This document shows positions 53,245-62,100 of a stretch of DNA of 64,000 bases, one piece after another. Numbering within the stretch: the first letter of the stretch is position 1; each line of letters starts with the position of its first letter. The notes beneath the pieces were generated by a model, which searched no databases, was not told where the DNA came from, and was given only the letters and a program-made list of their open reading frames with translations. The DNA comes from Lysobacteraceae bacterium SCN 69-320 (GTDB taxonomy: Bacteria; Pseudomonadota; Gammaproteobacteria; Xanthomonadales; Rhodanobacteraceae): the NCBI GenBank assembly GCA_001725155.1, contig MEFP01000030.1:620001-684000 (forward strand). Direction: 5' to 3'. Both the position numbers and the translations under genes were made by a program.

Positions 53245-53606
53245 GGCTTGCCACCTCGATTCAGGAACGCGCCCAGCGCCGCCGCGATGCGCTGCCAGTC
53301 GGCCAGTTGCAGGGCCAGATCGCGCCGCCCCGCGTCGGTCAGCGCGTAGTACTTGCGCGGCCGGTTGCCGCCCTCGTCCAGGCGCCATTCGGCCTGGGTC
53401 AGGCCGGAACGTTCGAGCCGGTGCAGCAGCGGATAGATCGTGCCCTCGGCCAGCCCCAGCCCGGCTTCGCCGCGCAGACGCTCCAGGATTTCCAGCCCGT
53501 AGTGCGCGCGCTCGTCCAGCAGGCTCAACAGGGCCAGTTCGGCCAGGCCTTTGAGCAGCTGGGCCTGGCGGGTTTCCTCGGCCGGTTTTCTTGTCTTGTC
53601 AGTCAT
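53241..53606 (-). CDS. PadR-family transcriptional regulator
   Basis: 121 aa from ATG at 53606. AELALLSLLDERAHYGLEIL, the wHTH segment EGTIYPLLHRLERSGLTQAE and KYYALTDAGRRDLALQLADW are clear PadR. An upstream reading frame exists, but the ATG at 53606 fits the family. The start codon is covered by a palindrome that is likely its operator. It is first in an operon with the HAAS-type membrane gene. Confidence 0.9.
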   Translation of the reverse strand: MTDKTRKPAEETRQAQLLKGLAELALLSLLDERAHYGLEILERLRGEAGLGLAEGTIYPLLHRLERSGLTQAEWRLDEGGNRPRKYYALTDAGRRDLALQLADWQRIAAALGAFLNRGGKP

Positions 53607-53645
53607 CTTGTAATGCAAGATATATTGCCAGGCATCGACGATCAA
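53604..53645 (-). promoter_or_regulatory. Promoter and PadR-type operator over the padR start
   Basis: The palindrome ATCTTG-5 bases-CAAGAT (53605-53621) overlaps the ATG. A possible -35 TTGATC (53645-53640) and -10 TATCTT (53622-53617) have a 17-base spacing, so the mRNA would be almost leaderless. Autorepression by PadR through this site is inferred. Confidence 0.5.
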
Positions 53646-53728
53646 GCCTGGCATTCGTCATGGTCGCGATCCGGGCGTGTGGGGATCGCGCCCCCGGCGG
53701 ACACCCAGGCGTGATCCCCGCAACGAAA

Positions 53729-53750
53729 AGGGGCGCCTCGCGGCGCCCCT
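53729..53750 (-). terminator. Intrinsic terminator of the subtilase gene
   Basis: AGGGGCGCC/GGCGCCCCT form a perfect 9-bp stem with a TCGC loop. On the minus strand it is followed by TTTCG and the stem is further extended by CAACGA/TCGTTG. It starts 28 bp past the subtilase stop. Confidence 0.75.
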
Positions 53751-53777
53751 CGTCGTTGCGGATTGCGGCTGTACCGA

Positions 53778-56700
53778 TTACGGCGCTTCGAAGCCGTCGC
53801 GGAACAGCAGGTCGGACGGCGTCGTGACGTTCAGCGAGATCACCGCGCCGCCGCTGCGGCTCTGGGCGTCGGTCAGCGTCGCCGGCAGTACGACAGTGCC
53901 GATCGGCGTGGACGACTGGACGGTGGCCGTATACGAGAACACGCCGTCGCCGGCGGTCTGGTCGCCGTGGCTGCCGTCGTCGTAGAACGCCTGCGTCGCG
54001 CTGCCGCCGATCGCGCCGAGGTTGGCGCGAACGGTCAGGCCGGTCGAGGCCGGATTGGAGCCCGGCGTCGTGGAGACCAGCAGCAACGTCGTGGCGCCCT
54101 GGCCGACCGTGGCCGGCGCGGCGAGGCCGACGCCGGTCGGGCTGCCCTGGGCCGGCACGTTCAGGCCGAGCACGCTGCTGGCCTGACGGCCCTGCGCGTC
54201 GCTGATCGTGACCGGCAGCAGCTTGACGCCCGGCGCGGTGCCGGCGGCGACCGTGGCCGTGTAGGTGAACGTCGTGCCGCTGGCGCTGAATGCCTGCGTC
54301 GCGCTGCCGCCGATGCCGGACAGGTCGGCGACGACCTGCAGGCCGGTGCTCGGCGGATTGTTGCCGGGCGCGACCACCACCGTAAGCTCGGTGGTAGCGC
54401 CGAGCACGACGACGGCCGGTGCGGCCTGGGCGCTGGTCACCGCCGGCTGAGTGGCGGCGGCAACGATGTTCAGCGCGATCGACGTGGTCGCGGTGCGCGC
54501 CTGCGCGTCGCTGGCGCTGGCCGGCAGGGTCCTGGCGCCCGTGGTCAGGTCGCCCGGCAGGATCGGGCGGAACGAGAACAGGCCGTCGCCGGCGACCGCG
54601 TCGCCGTGCGTCGCGTCGTCGTAGAACGTCTGCGTCGCGCTGCCGCCGATGGTGCTCAGGTCGGCCGTGACGGCCACGTTCGTGCTGGCCGGATCGGTGC
54701 CCGGCACGATGGAGACCACGAGCAGCGGCGAGTCGCCCGGATGAGCCAGCGAAGGCTCGGCCACGCCGCTGGCGCTCAGCGGGTTGCCGTTCGGCGGCGC
54801 GGAAACGGCCAGCGCGAGGTTCACGTTCGCGCTGCGGCTCTGCGCGTCGCTGACGGTCACCGGAATCACGCGGCCGCCGAGCGGTGCGGCAGCCGGAACG
54901 GCGGCGTCGAACGCATAGGTGCTGCCGCTGACCAGGGTGAAGGCCTGCGCCGCGCTGCCGCCGAGGCTGGAGAGATCGCCGCGCACCTGGATGCCGCTGC
55001 TGGCCGGATTGGTGCCCGGCACGACGTCGACCGACAGATGCGCCGTGCCGCCCTGATAGACCACGCCCGGTATCGCCGCACCCGTCGCCGTCAGCGGCTC
55101 GGAAACCGCATTGACCGTCAGAGTGACCGGGATCAGCAGGCTGTCCTGGCCCTGGCCCATGAACGGCGGCGAGGTGCCGTTGCCGCTGAGGCAGACGTAA
55201 GCCTTGTAGGTGCCCGGCGCGAGACCGGTCGTGTCGAAGGTCACCGCGAGGCTCTTGTTCGCCAGCGAACCGAGGCTGCCGCCGGTGCTGTCGTAGCTGA
55301 GCCACGGCGCGCTGCAGGCCGCGTTGACGACGACTTCCATCGCATAGCCCGTGTAGCCGGCGCCGCCGAGCGACGAGGTCGTCGTCGCACGCCAGGCCTT
55401 GTTCGCCTGCGTCGTGCTGTTGGGCAGCGCGTACTGGGCGATCGGCGTCTTGCCGGCTTCCTGGGTCAGGAACTGGTAGAACACCGTCGCCGTGCCGCTG
55501 ATCGACGGTGCGACGTTGAGCCAGTAGCGCCCCGGGGCCAGCGGCGTAGCCGGCGCGCCGGCGGCGGCCAGGTCGATGCGCACCGCATCCTTGGGGTAGC
55601 TCAGGCCCGTCGCGTTCACCGGCAGTCCGCCGCTCGCGCTCGGGAACTGGAACACCGGACTGGCGTCGCCGCTGATCGTGTTGCCCGGGCGGCCGGCCGG
55701 CACGCCGTTGTTGTCGGCCCAGACGCGCCAGGCCAGCTGCGTGGCGAACGACGACAGCGCCGGATAGTCGCCGGTGCTCGAGGTGTAGCCGAAGCCGCTC
55801 ATCTGCAGCTCGGCCAGGGTGGTGCCGTTACCGTAGATCTCGAACCAGTCGGCGCCGTAGGCATTGTTCGCATTGGTCGACTGGATGTCGCCGGTCGTCG
55901 TCGCGGTCACGATCGTGCGGTCGCTGAGGCCCTGCGTCGTGGCCTTGCGCTTGGCGACGCTGCCCTTGAGCGTCGTCGTCGACACGCTCCAGTTCAGCGA
56001 CGGATTGCCCGCGTTGGTGATGACGACGTTGCGCGTCAGGCTCTGGCCCACCGTCGCCGATGCCGTGATCGCGGCGGTGTCGGCGGTCAGCTTGGCCGTG
56101 GACGGACGGATCGCGATCGGGAAGCGCGCGGTCGGGATCGAGCTGTCGGCCGGCGTGGCCGTCAGTTCGCCGTAGTACCACTGGTTCTGCGTCAGCAGGG
56201 TCGAGTTGACGCTGAGCGAGAACGAGGTGATGCCGCTCGCGCCGAGCGGGAACGAGGTCTTGTTCAGCGTGTAGCTGCCGGCCGGCAGCCCGCTGACCGC
56301 GAGCGTCCAGGTCGTCGCCTTGCCGGTGCTGCGCACCGTGCGCGGGAACACGCAGGTGCCGACGCAGTCGGCGTGGTAGTAGCTCGCGAGGTTCAGCGTC
56401 TCGGGCTTGCCGCCGGTGGCCGGATTGGCCGCCTGGAAGTTCACGCCGGTTTCGTTGAGCACGATGCCGGCCTTGTACGCCTTGGTCAGATCGACGCGGC
56501 CCGCGCCGCGCTGGTTCGGCGTCGCGGCGGTGACGCCGTCGCCGAGCGGGATCGCCGTCTTGGCCGTGGTCATCATGGCCGACTTCACTTCCATCGGCGT
56601 CCAGTCGCGGTGCGCCTGGCGGATCAGCGCGGCCGCGCCGGTGATGTGCGGGGTCGCCATCGAGGTGCCCGACTCGGTGCCGTAGATCACCGCCGACGTC

Positions 56701-58535
56701 GCCGGCGTGTTGTAGCCCGAAGCCGCGGTCGGCGACATGGCGGCGAGGATGATGTCGCCGGGCGCCGAGAGATCGGGCTTGAGCGTGCCGAACGTGGTCG
56801 GACCGCGCGAGCTGAAGCCGGCCAGGCGATCGCCGGCGCGCGGCGTCGGACTGGTCGGCCAGCTGATCGAGGCAACGGCGTTGCCGGTCGTGCCGCTGAC
56901 GTCGCCGACGGCCGCCTTGATCGCGGTCCAGTCTTCCGACAGCAGCGCGTAGGACGCGCCGGTCGCGCCGAGGTTGATGTATTCCGGATCGACGTAGGCT
57001 ACGGCGATCGCGCCGGCGTTCGCCGCATTGGTGCGCCGCGTGCCGCTGCCGCAGGTGCTGGTGTTCTGATCCAGGCGCAGCACGGCGATGCCCTGCGTGC
57101 CGCCGGCGGCCTGCGGCCGGCGGAAATAGTTCGCCGGATACGCCGTGCAGCCGTCGGTCGCGCCGTCGGCAAAGTTCGGACTCTCGATCAGCGGCAGGTT
57201 CGTGTAGGCCTGGCTCGGCACCGGCGCGGCGCCGGGCACCATCGGCGCCGTGCCGCTCCAGCCCTGCACGGTCAGGCCGAAGCCCGGCAGCTTGTCCGGT
57301 GTGGTCGCGCCGACGGTGGTGTACCACGGCGCGTAGCTGTCGGTCGTCGCCTCGCCCGGGCCGTCGTTGCCGGCCGCGGTCGCGACGAAGATGCCGGCGT
57401 TCAGCGCGCCGAGGAAGGCCTGGTCGGTGGAGTCCAGCCACGGACCGTCGTTCGGACCGCCGATCGAATAGTTCACGACGTCGACGATGCCGTTCGCGAC
57501 GGCCTGATTGATCGCCGCGTTCAACGTCGTGCTCGTGCAGCTGTTGAGGCAGGCGAGGTAGGAGATCACGTTCGCATGCGGCGCCAGGCCGGACAGGTTG
57601 AACTGGCCGCCGCCGAACGGCGCATTGACCACGACGTTGCCGCCGGCCGTGCTGGCCGTATGCGTGCCGTGGCCGTCGAGATCGCGGCCGCTCGCGCTGG
57701 TCGTGCCGCTCTCGGTGTTGTACATGCCGATCAGCTTGCTGTTGCAGCGGTTCGCGTCGCCGCGACCGGTCACGCACTGGCCGAGATAGGTGCCGGTGCC
57801 GAGCGGATTGACCGGCGTATAGCCGTCGTCGCCGGTGGCCTTGAACGAATTGCTCGTGTAGTTGATGCCCGAGTCGATGCCGCCGATGACGACGCCTTCG
57901 CCCTTGTAGCCGATGCCGTTCGGCGCGGCCGTGTCGGTCCACATCGCCGTCGCGCCGATGTAGGACGGACTGCCGTAAGTGAAATGACGGAACACGCGCT
58001 CGCGGTCGACGATCAGCACGTCGTCGCGCTTGAGCACGGCTTCGACTTCCTCGTCGCTCAGGCGCACGACCACGGCGTTCAACGCATGCTGGAACTGGGC
58101 TTCGGCCGCAACCGGACGTCCCAGCGCCGCGGAAATGTCGCTCAAGGCCTGCTGCTGCGCCTGGACCAGATGCGCGACGTAGGCCTGCGCTTCGGTCGAG
58201 TTCACGTCGGGGCGTCCGGGCCGGTCGCTCGACCGGGTCAGCGGCACGCGCGCGAAACTCGGATATTCGCCGCGGTACGAGGCCAGCGCCGGCTGCCTGA
58301 GCACGACGGTATAGCGCGCGCGGCCGTCGGCATCGACGTCGGTAAAGCCCTTGCCGGACATGCGTTCGGTGGTGCTTGCGGCCGGAACGGCGATGCCGAG
58401 CGCCTGGCCGAGCCGGGACGTCAATGCTGCCGACGGGGCGGCAGCGAACGCATCGGCGCCTGCCAGCAACGTCATGGCAATTGCGCCCGCGAGAACGCTC
58501 GCACGCCGAGGCGCGCGAAGTCGCGTTAGCTTCAT
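53778..58535 (-). CDS. Secreted S8 subtilisin-family protease with repeat domains
   Basis: 1585 aa from ATG at 58535 with a GGAGAT site 7 bases upstream. Signal peptide about residues 1-32, then an inhibitor I9-type propeptide. The catalytic triad is D221 (GGIDSGINY), H289 (DGHGTHTAS) and S625 (GTSMATPH), with a PA-type insertion before the Ser. After Fn3-like and other beta domains come four roughly 100-aa repeats, with TFYDDATHGDAVAGDGLF and QAFYDDGSHGDQTAGDGVFS in two of them (choice-of-anchor X type). The protein ends LLFRDGFEAP, a motif also found inside the neighbouring Kelch protein. It should be an extracellular endopeptidase. Confidence 0.9.
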   Translation of the reverse strand: MKLTRLRAPRRASVLAGAIAMTLLAGADAFAAAPSAALTSRLGQALGIAVPAASTTERMSGKGFTDVDADGRARYTVVLRQPALASYRGEYPSFARVPLTRSSDRPGRPDVNSTEAQAYVAHLVQAQQQALSDISAALGRPVAAEAQFQHALNAVVVRLSDEEVEAVLKRDDVLIVDRERVFRHFTYGSPSYIGATAMWTDTAAPNGIGYKGEGVVIGGIDSGINYTSNSFKATGDDGYTPVNPLGTGTYLGQCVTGRGDANRCNSKLIGMYNTESGTTSASGRDLDGHGTHTASTAGGNVVVNAPFGGGQFNLSGLAPHANVISYLACLNSCTSTTLNAAINQAVANGIVDVVNYSIGGPNDGPWLDSTDQAFLGALNAGIFVATAAGNDGPGEATTDSYAPWYTTVGATTPDKLPGFGLTVQGWSGTAPMVPGAAPVPSQAYTNLPLIESPNFADGATDGCTAYPANYFRRPQAAGGTQGIAVLRLDQNTSTCGSGTRRTNAANAGAIAVAYVDPEYINLGATGASYALLSEDWTAIKAAVGDVSGTTGNAVASISWPTSPTPRAGDRLAGFSSRGPTTFGTLKPDLSAPGDIILAAMSPTAASGYNTPATSAVIYGTESGTSMATPHITGAAALIRQAHRDWTPMEVKSAMMTTAKTAIPLGDGVTAATPNQRGAGRVDLTKAYKAGIVLNETGVNFQAANPATGGKPETLNLASYYHADCVGTCVFPRTVRSTGKATTWTLAVSGLPAGSYTLNKTSFPLGASGITSFSLSVNSTLLTQNQWYYGELTATPADSSIPTARFPIAIRPSTAKLTADTAAITASATVGQSLTRNVVITNAGNPSLNWSVSTTTLKGSVAKRKATTQGLSDRTIVTATTTGDIQSTNANNAYGADWFEIYGNGTTLAELQMSGFGYTSSTGDYPALSSFATQLAWRVWADNNGVPAGRPGNTISGDASPVFQFPSASGGLPVNATGLSYPKDAVRIDLAAAGAPATPLAPGRYWLNVAPSISGTATVFYQFLTQEAGKTPIAQYALPNSTTQANKAWRATTTSSLGGAGYTGYAMEVVVNAACSAPWLSYDSTGGSLGSLANKSLAVTFDTTGLAPGTYKAYVCLSGNGTSPPFMGQGQDSLLIPVTLTVNAVSEPLTATGAAIPGVVYQGGTAHLSVDVVPGTNPASSGIQVRGDLSSLGGSAAQAFTLVSGSTYAFDAAVPAAAPLGGRVIPVTVSDAQSRSANVNLALAVSAPPNGNPLSASGVAEPSLAHPGDSPLLVVSIVPGTDPASTNVAVTADLSTIGGSATQTFYDDATHGDAVAGDGLFSFRPILPGDLTTGARTLPASASDAQARTATTSIALNIVAAATQPAVTSAQAAPAVVVLGATTELTVVVAPGNNPPSTGLQVVADLSGIGGSATQAFSASGTTFTYTATVAAGTAPGVKLLPVTISDAQGRQASSVLGLNVPAQGSPTGVGLAAPATVGQGATTLLLVSTTPGSNPASTGLTVRANLGAIGGSATQAFYDDGSHGDQTAGDGVFSYTATVQSSTPIGTVVLPATLTDAQSRSGGAVISLNVTTPSDLLFRDGFEAP

Positions 58536-59199
58536 CGTTGGATCTCCAGAAAAAGGTCGTTCTTCAGCCACGCGCCGACGACGACACGCTGTCGCTGCTG
58601 CCTGCGAATGGCCCCCTGAATGTGGTGTCCGGACCTGTCGGAAGCGGCTGGACGTCCATCGAGCCTCACCACGACGTCAAGGGTTAGCACGCGAATTTTC
58701 CGCTGCCAATACGCCGCCCGGCGGAGCCGCGCGCGACACGTCAGTGATTTTTGTAGCGGCCACCGATTTGCGTAGCGCACTGCATTTTTCCGCGATCGCC
58801 GCGCCGCCGCACCGGCCCGGCGACGACGCGCGAAAATCCTTTCGGGACAATGCTGTCCTTCAGGATCGTCAGATTGGACACGCAACGCCGATACGATCGA
58901 GGCGCTGCAGGGCACGAGAAAATGTCGGGAAGAAAAATCGACGCTGCGCTGCGCCAGAAGCGCCGAAGATGCGGTGATTCGCGCCGGCGGTCGCGGCAAA
59001 CGCGCGTTGGAGGCAGGCGTGCGCGCCAGACAGCGACCGCGCATTCACTGGAACTTTCGCCCTCCGGCCGGAAGTTCGTTGCGCCGGCCTGAGGGGTTCC
59101 GTCCCGGCGCAGGCCGGAACGGAACCGGAGCCGCCCGGTTCCGGATGGAACGAGCGCGACGGCCTGCGCACGGGATCGGAAAATGCCTCCCGGCGCACT
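58536..59199. other. 664-bp intergenic region
   Basis: Between two large minus-strand genes. It should hold the subtilase promoter, but no pair of boxes is clear. A ggttccgt...acggaacc inverted repeat (59095-59126) with an inner CCGG hairpin lies 75 bp past the Kelch gene and may be its terminator; no T-run follows. No open frame or RNA gene is supported. Confidence 0.4.
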
Positions 59200-62100
59200 T
59201 CACGGCAATGCGATCGCCGATTCGGCGCCATCGAGGACCACCGCGCGCAGCGGCGCGGAAGCGCCGGCGGGCGCGCCTGCCACGGCGACGCTGCCCAGGG
59301 TGAGCGTGACGCCGGGCTGCACCGCGCTCCACGCGCTGACGCGTTCGCCGCCGCCGGCGCCGCGCTCGAACAGACGTACCAGCACGACGCCGGCCACGCG
59401 GCGGCTGTCGATGCGTACCTCGCGCGCGGCGGCGCGGAGGATGAGCAACGGCGTCGTCGCCGTACCGGCCGATGCCGGCACGGCGACCTGGACCACGCCG
59501 TCGCCGTCGAGGATTGCTCTCGCCTGCGCGCCGTCGACGACGCGCACCGCGGCTGCGCCGTTGCTGCCCGACGCAGCGAAGCCGTCGCGGAAGAGCACCA
59601 GCAGGTTCGTGTCGGCGAGATTGCCGGCCGCACTCACGCTGGCGAATGTCACGTCGCCTTCCGTCGCATCCGGGCGCACGCGCGCACTGGCCAGCCAGGT
59701 CAGGGCGCGCCCCGGCTGCAAGGTGACGGCGAACTTCAGCGGGTCGTTCGCATCCTGGCTGCACAGGGCATCGCCGCCGGGAACGAAACAGTCGATCCGC
59801 AGGCTGTCGCGATCGAAACCGCCCGACAGCGTGAACGTCACCGGTATCGCGGCCGCCGCACTGCCCGCGTTGGTGAGCGTCGCCACGTAGTCGACGACCT
59901 GCCCGTAGCGCGCATGGTCGCGGCCGTCGCCGATCAGCAGCGCGAGCGGCGGCGCGGCCACGGCGATCGTCACCGTCGCAGCCGGCGAAACGCCGTTGGC
60001 CGACGCGACGGTGAAGGTGAAATCATCGGGACCGATGTAGTCGGCGGCCGGCGTGTAGGTCAGCGTGCCCGTCGAGGCATTCAGAGCGTCGATCGTGCCG
60101 TGCGCGGGCGCGACGTCGATCGCATAGGTCAGCGCATACGGACCGCCGATGTTGCCGTCGCTGCCGGCGAGCTGGATCGTGCGCGCCGTGTTGAGGATCA
60201 CGCCTGCCGATTGCGCCTGCGCCGACAGCGGCGCGGCGGGCTGCACGGCAATCGTCGCGGTCGCGCTCGCGGCGTCGTGGTTCATGTCGCCCGCCTTGGT
60301 CGCGCGCATGAGGCAGGTGCCGACGCCGGCCGCTGCGGCGACGCTGCCGTTGAGGCCGCACGGACCGCTGACCACGGCGTAGCCGACGGCGCCGCTGCCG
60401 GAACCGCCGCTCGCGGCGAGCTGGCTGTGCATGCCGGGAATCAGCACGTCCGGCGTCGCAACGAGGCTCAGCGCCGCCTGCGCGGCGCGCTCGATGGTCA
60501 GCGCGGTGAGATTGACCGCCGCCTGCGCGAAAACGTAGTTGCCGTGGTTCGCGACGAGGCCGCCGCCGCTGATCGGATACTGGCCGACCGTGCTCGACGC
60601 GGTCGCCGTGGTCGTGAAGCTCGCCGTGCCGGTCGTCGCGGTGGCCTGCGACTCGCCGGGGATGAAGCCGCTCACCGTGCCGGTGAAGCCACCGGGCGTA
60701 GTGCCGTAGGACATCGTCGCCGGCGTCGCCGTGTAGGTCAGCGTGACGGGCGTGATGTCGGCACCGAGGCCGGTCGGCTGGGTCAGCGCGTAGTTGCTCG
60801 CGGCGCTGCCGCCGATCGACGCATTTGCCGTCACCGCGATGCCCGCGCCGACGTTGGCCTGGGCGAAGGCGCCGGCCCAGTTGAGGCTCACGCTGCCTGC
60901 GTCCGCCGCGAGCACGCCGACGAGCATGCCGCCGCTCAGCGTTGCCGCCGCGGTGCCGTCATACGGTTTGTTTAGCGCGCTCATGCCGGTGACCGTCAAC
61001 GGCGCGCGTGTCACGGCTATCGGCACGGTCGTCGTCGCACTCGCGTAATGCACGGTGTCGGTCGGCGTGAAAGTCACCGACAGCGTCTGCGCCTTGCCCG
61101 CGGGCAGCAGGCTGCCGGCGGGTGGCGCATAGACCAGGATGCCGGGGACCGGGTCGCCGCCGACCGTCGCCGTCGCGTTCAACTGCGCCGCGCCCAGCGG
61201 CGTGCCGTAGACGATCGCGCCGGGCGCGGTCCAGTTCAGCACGGGAGTCATCCGCTCGGTCACGCCGGCGGCGTTGCTCGCCGGCGATTCGGGGCCGTTC
61301 CCGGCCAGGTTCGTGGCGTGGACGGTGAACGTGTAATTGCCGGCCGCGAGCGGGGAAACCACGATGCTCGTGCAGGGCGCCGTGCAGCTGGCCGTCATGC
61401 CGCCGGGCGACGCCGTCGCGGTATAGCTCGCGACCGGCGCGCCGCCGCTTTCCGTCACCGCGGCGAAATCCACGGTCGCCTGCTCGACGCCGCCTGCCGC
61501 GGAGGGCGCGGCGGGCCGGCCCGGCGTCGTCGCCAGGGTCGAATGACGCGCCGCGCTCGGCACGCCGTTCACCCACACGCGCACGAGCACCGGACCGGCA
61601 GGGAAGCCGGCGAGCGCATTCGCGCTGCCGGTGAACGCCGTGTCGGTCATGGCGACCGAACCATCGTTCGGCACGAAACGCATCAGGTCGTTGTCGATGC
61701 GCTGCACCTGGAATACCGGCGCATTGCTCGCCGACTGCTGGAACGCGCCGCTGCTGCCTTCGCGCAGCGGCATGAAGCCCGTCGCCGTCACCGCATGGGC
61801 AAGGGTCGCGCTGCCGGAGCTGGTCGCGGCGAGCGGGCTGGTCTGCGACAGGAAGGCGTTGACCGCGCTCAGGTCCGGCTGCAACGCGGCGACAGGGGCG
61901 AGGCCGGGGTCGTACAGCTCGGTACTGGCGCGAAAGATCCCCGTGCTGGTTGCTCCCCCCGTCACCAGCAGCTGGCCCGAGGACAGCAACGTTGCCGTGG
62001 GCTGGTAGCGCGTCTCGGCCAGATTGCCGGCCGCGCTCCAGGCATTGGTCGCAGGATCGTACGACTCGGCACTGGCGAGCGTGCCGCTGCTGCCGTTACC

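Noticed and set aside
53763-58529. A 1588-aa open frame on the plus strand across the subtilase gene
   Set aside because: It is antisense to a gene with intact catalytic motifs, signal peptide, ribosome-binding site and terminator. Its composition is the Arg/Ala/Gly-rich type expected from GC-rich antisense frames.
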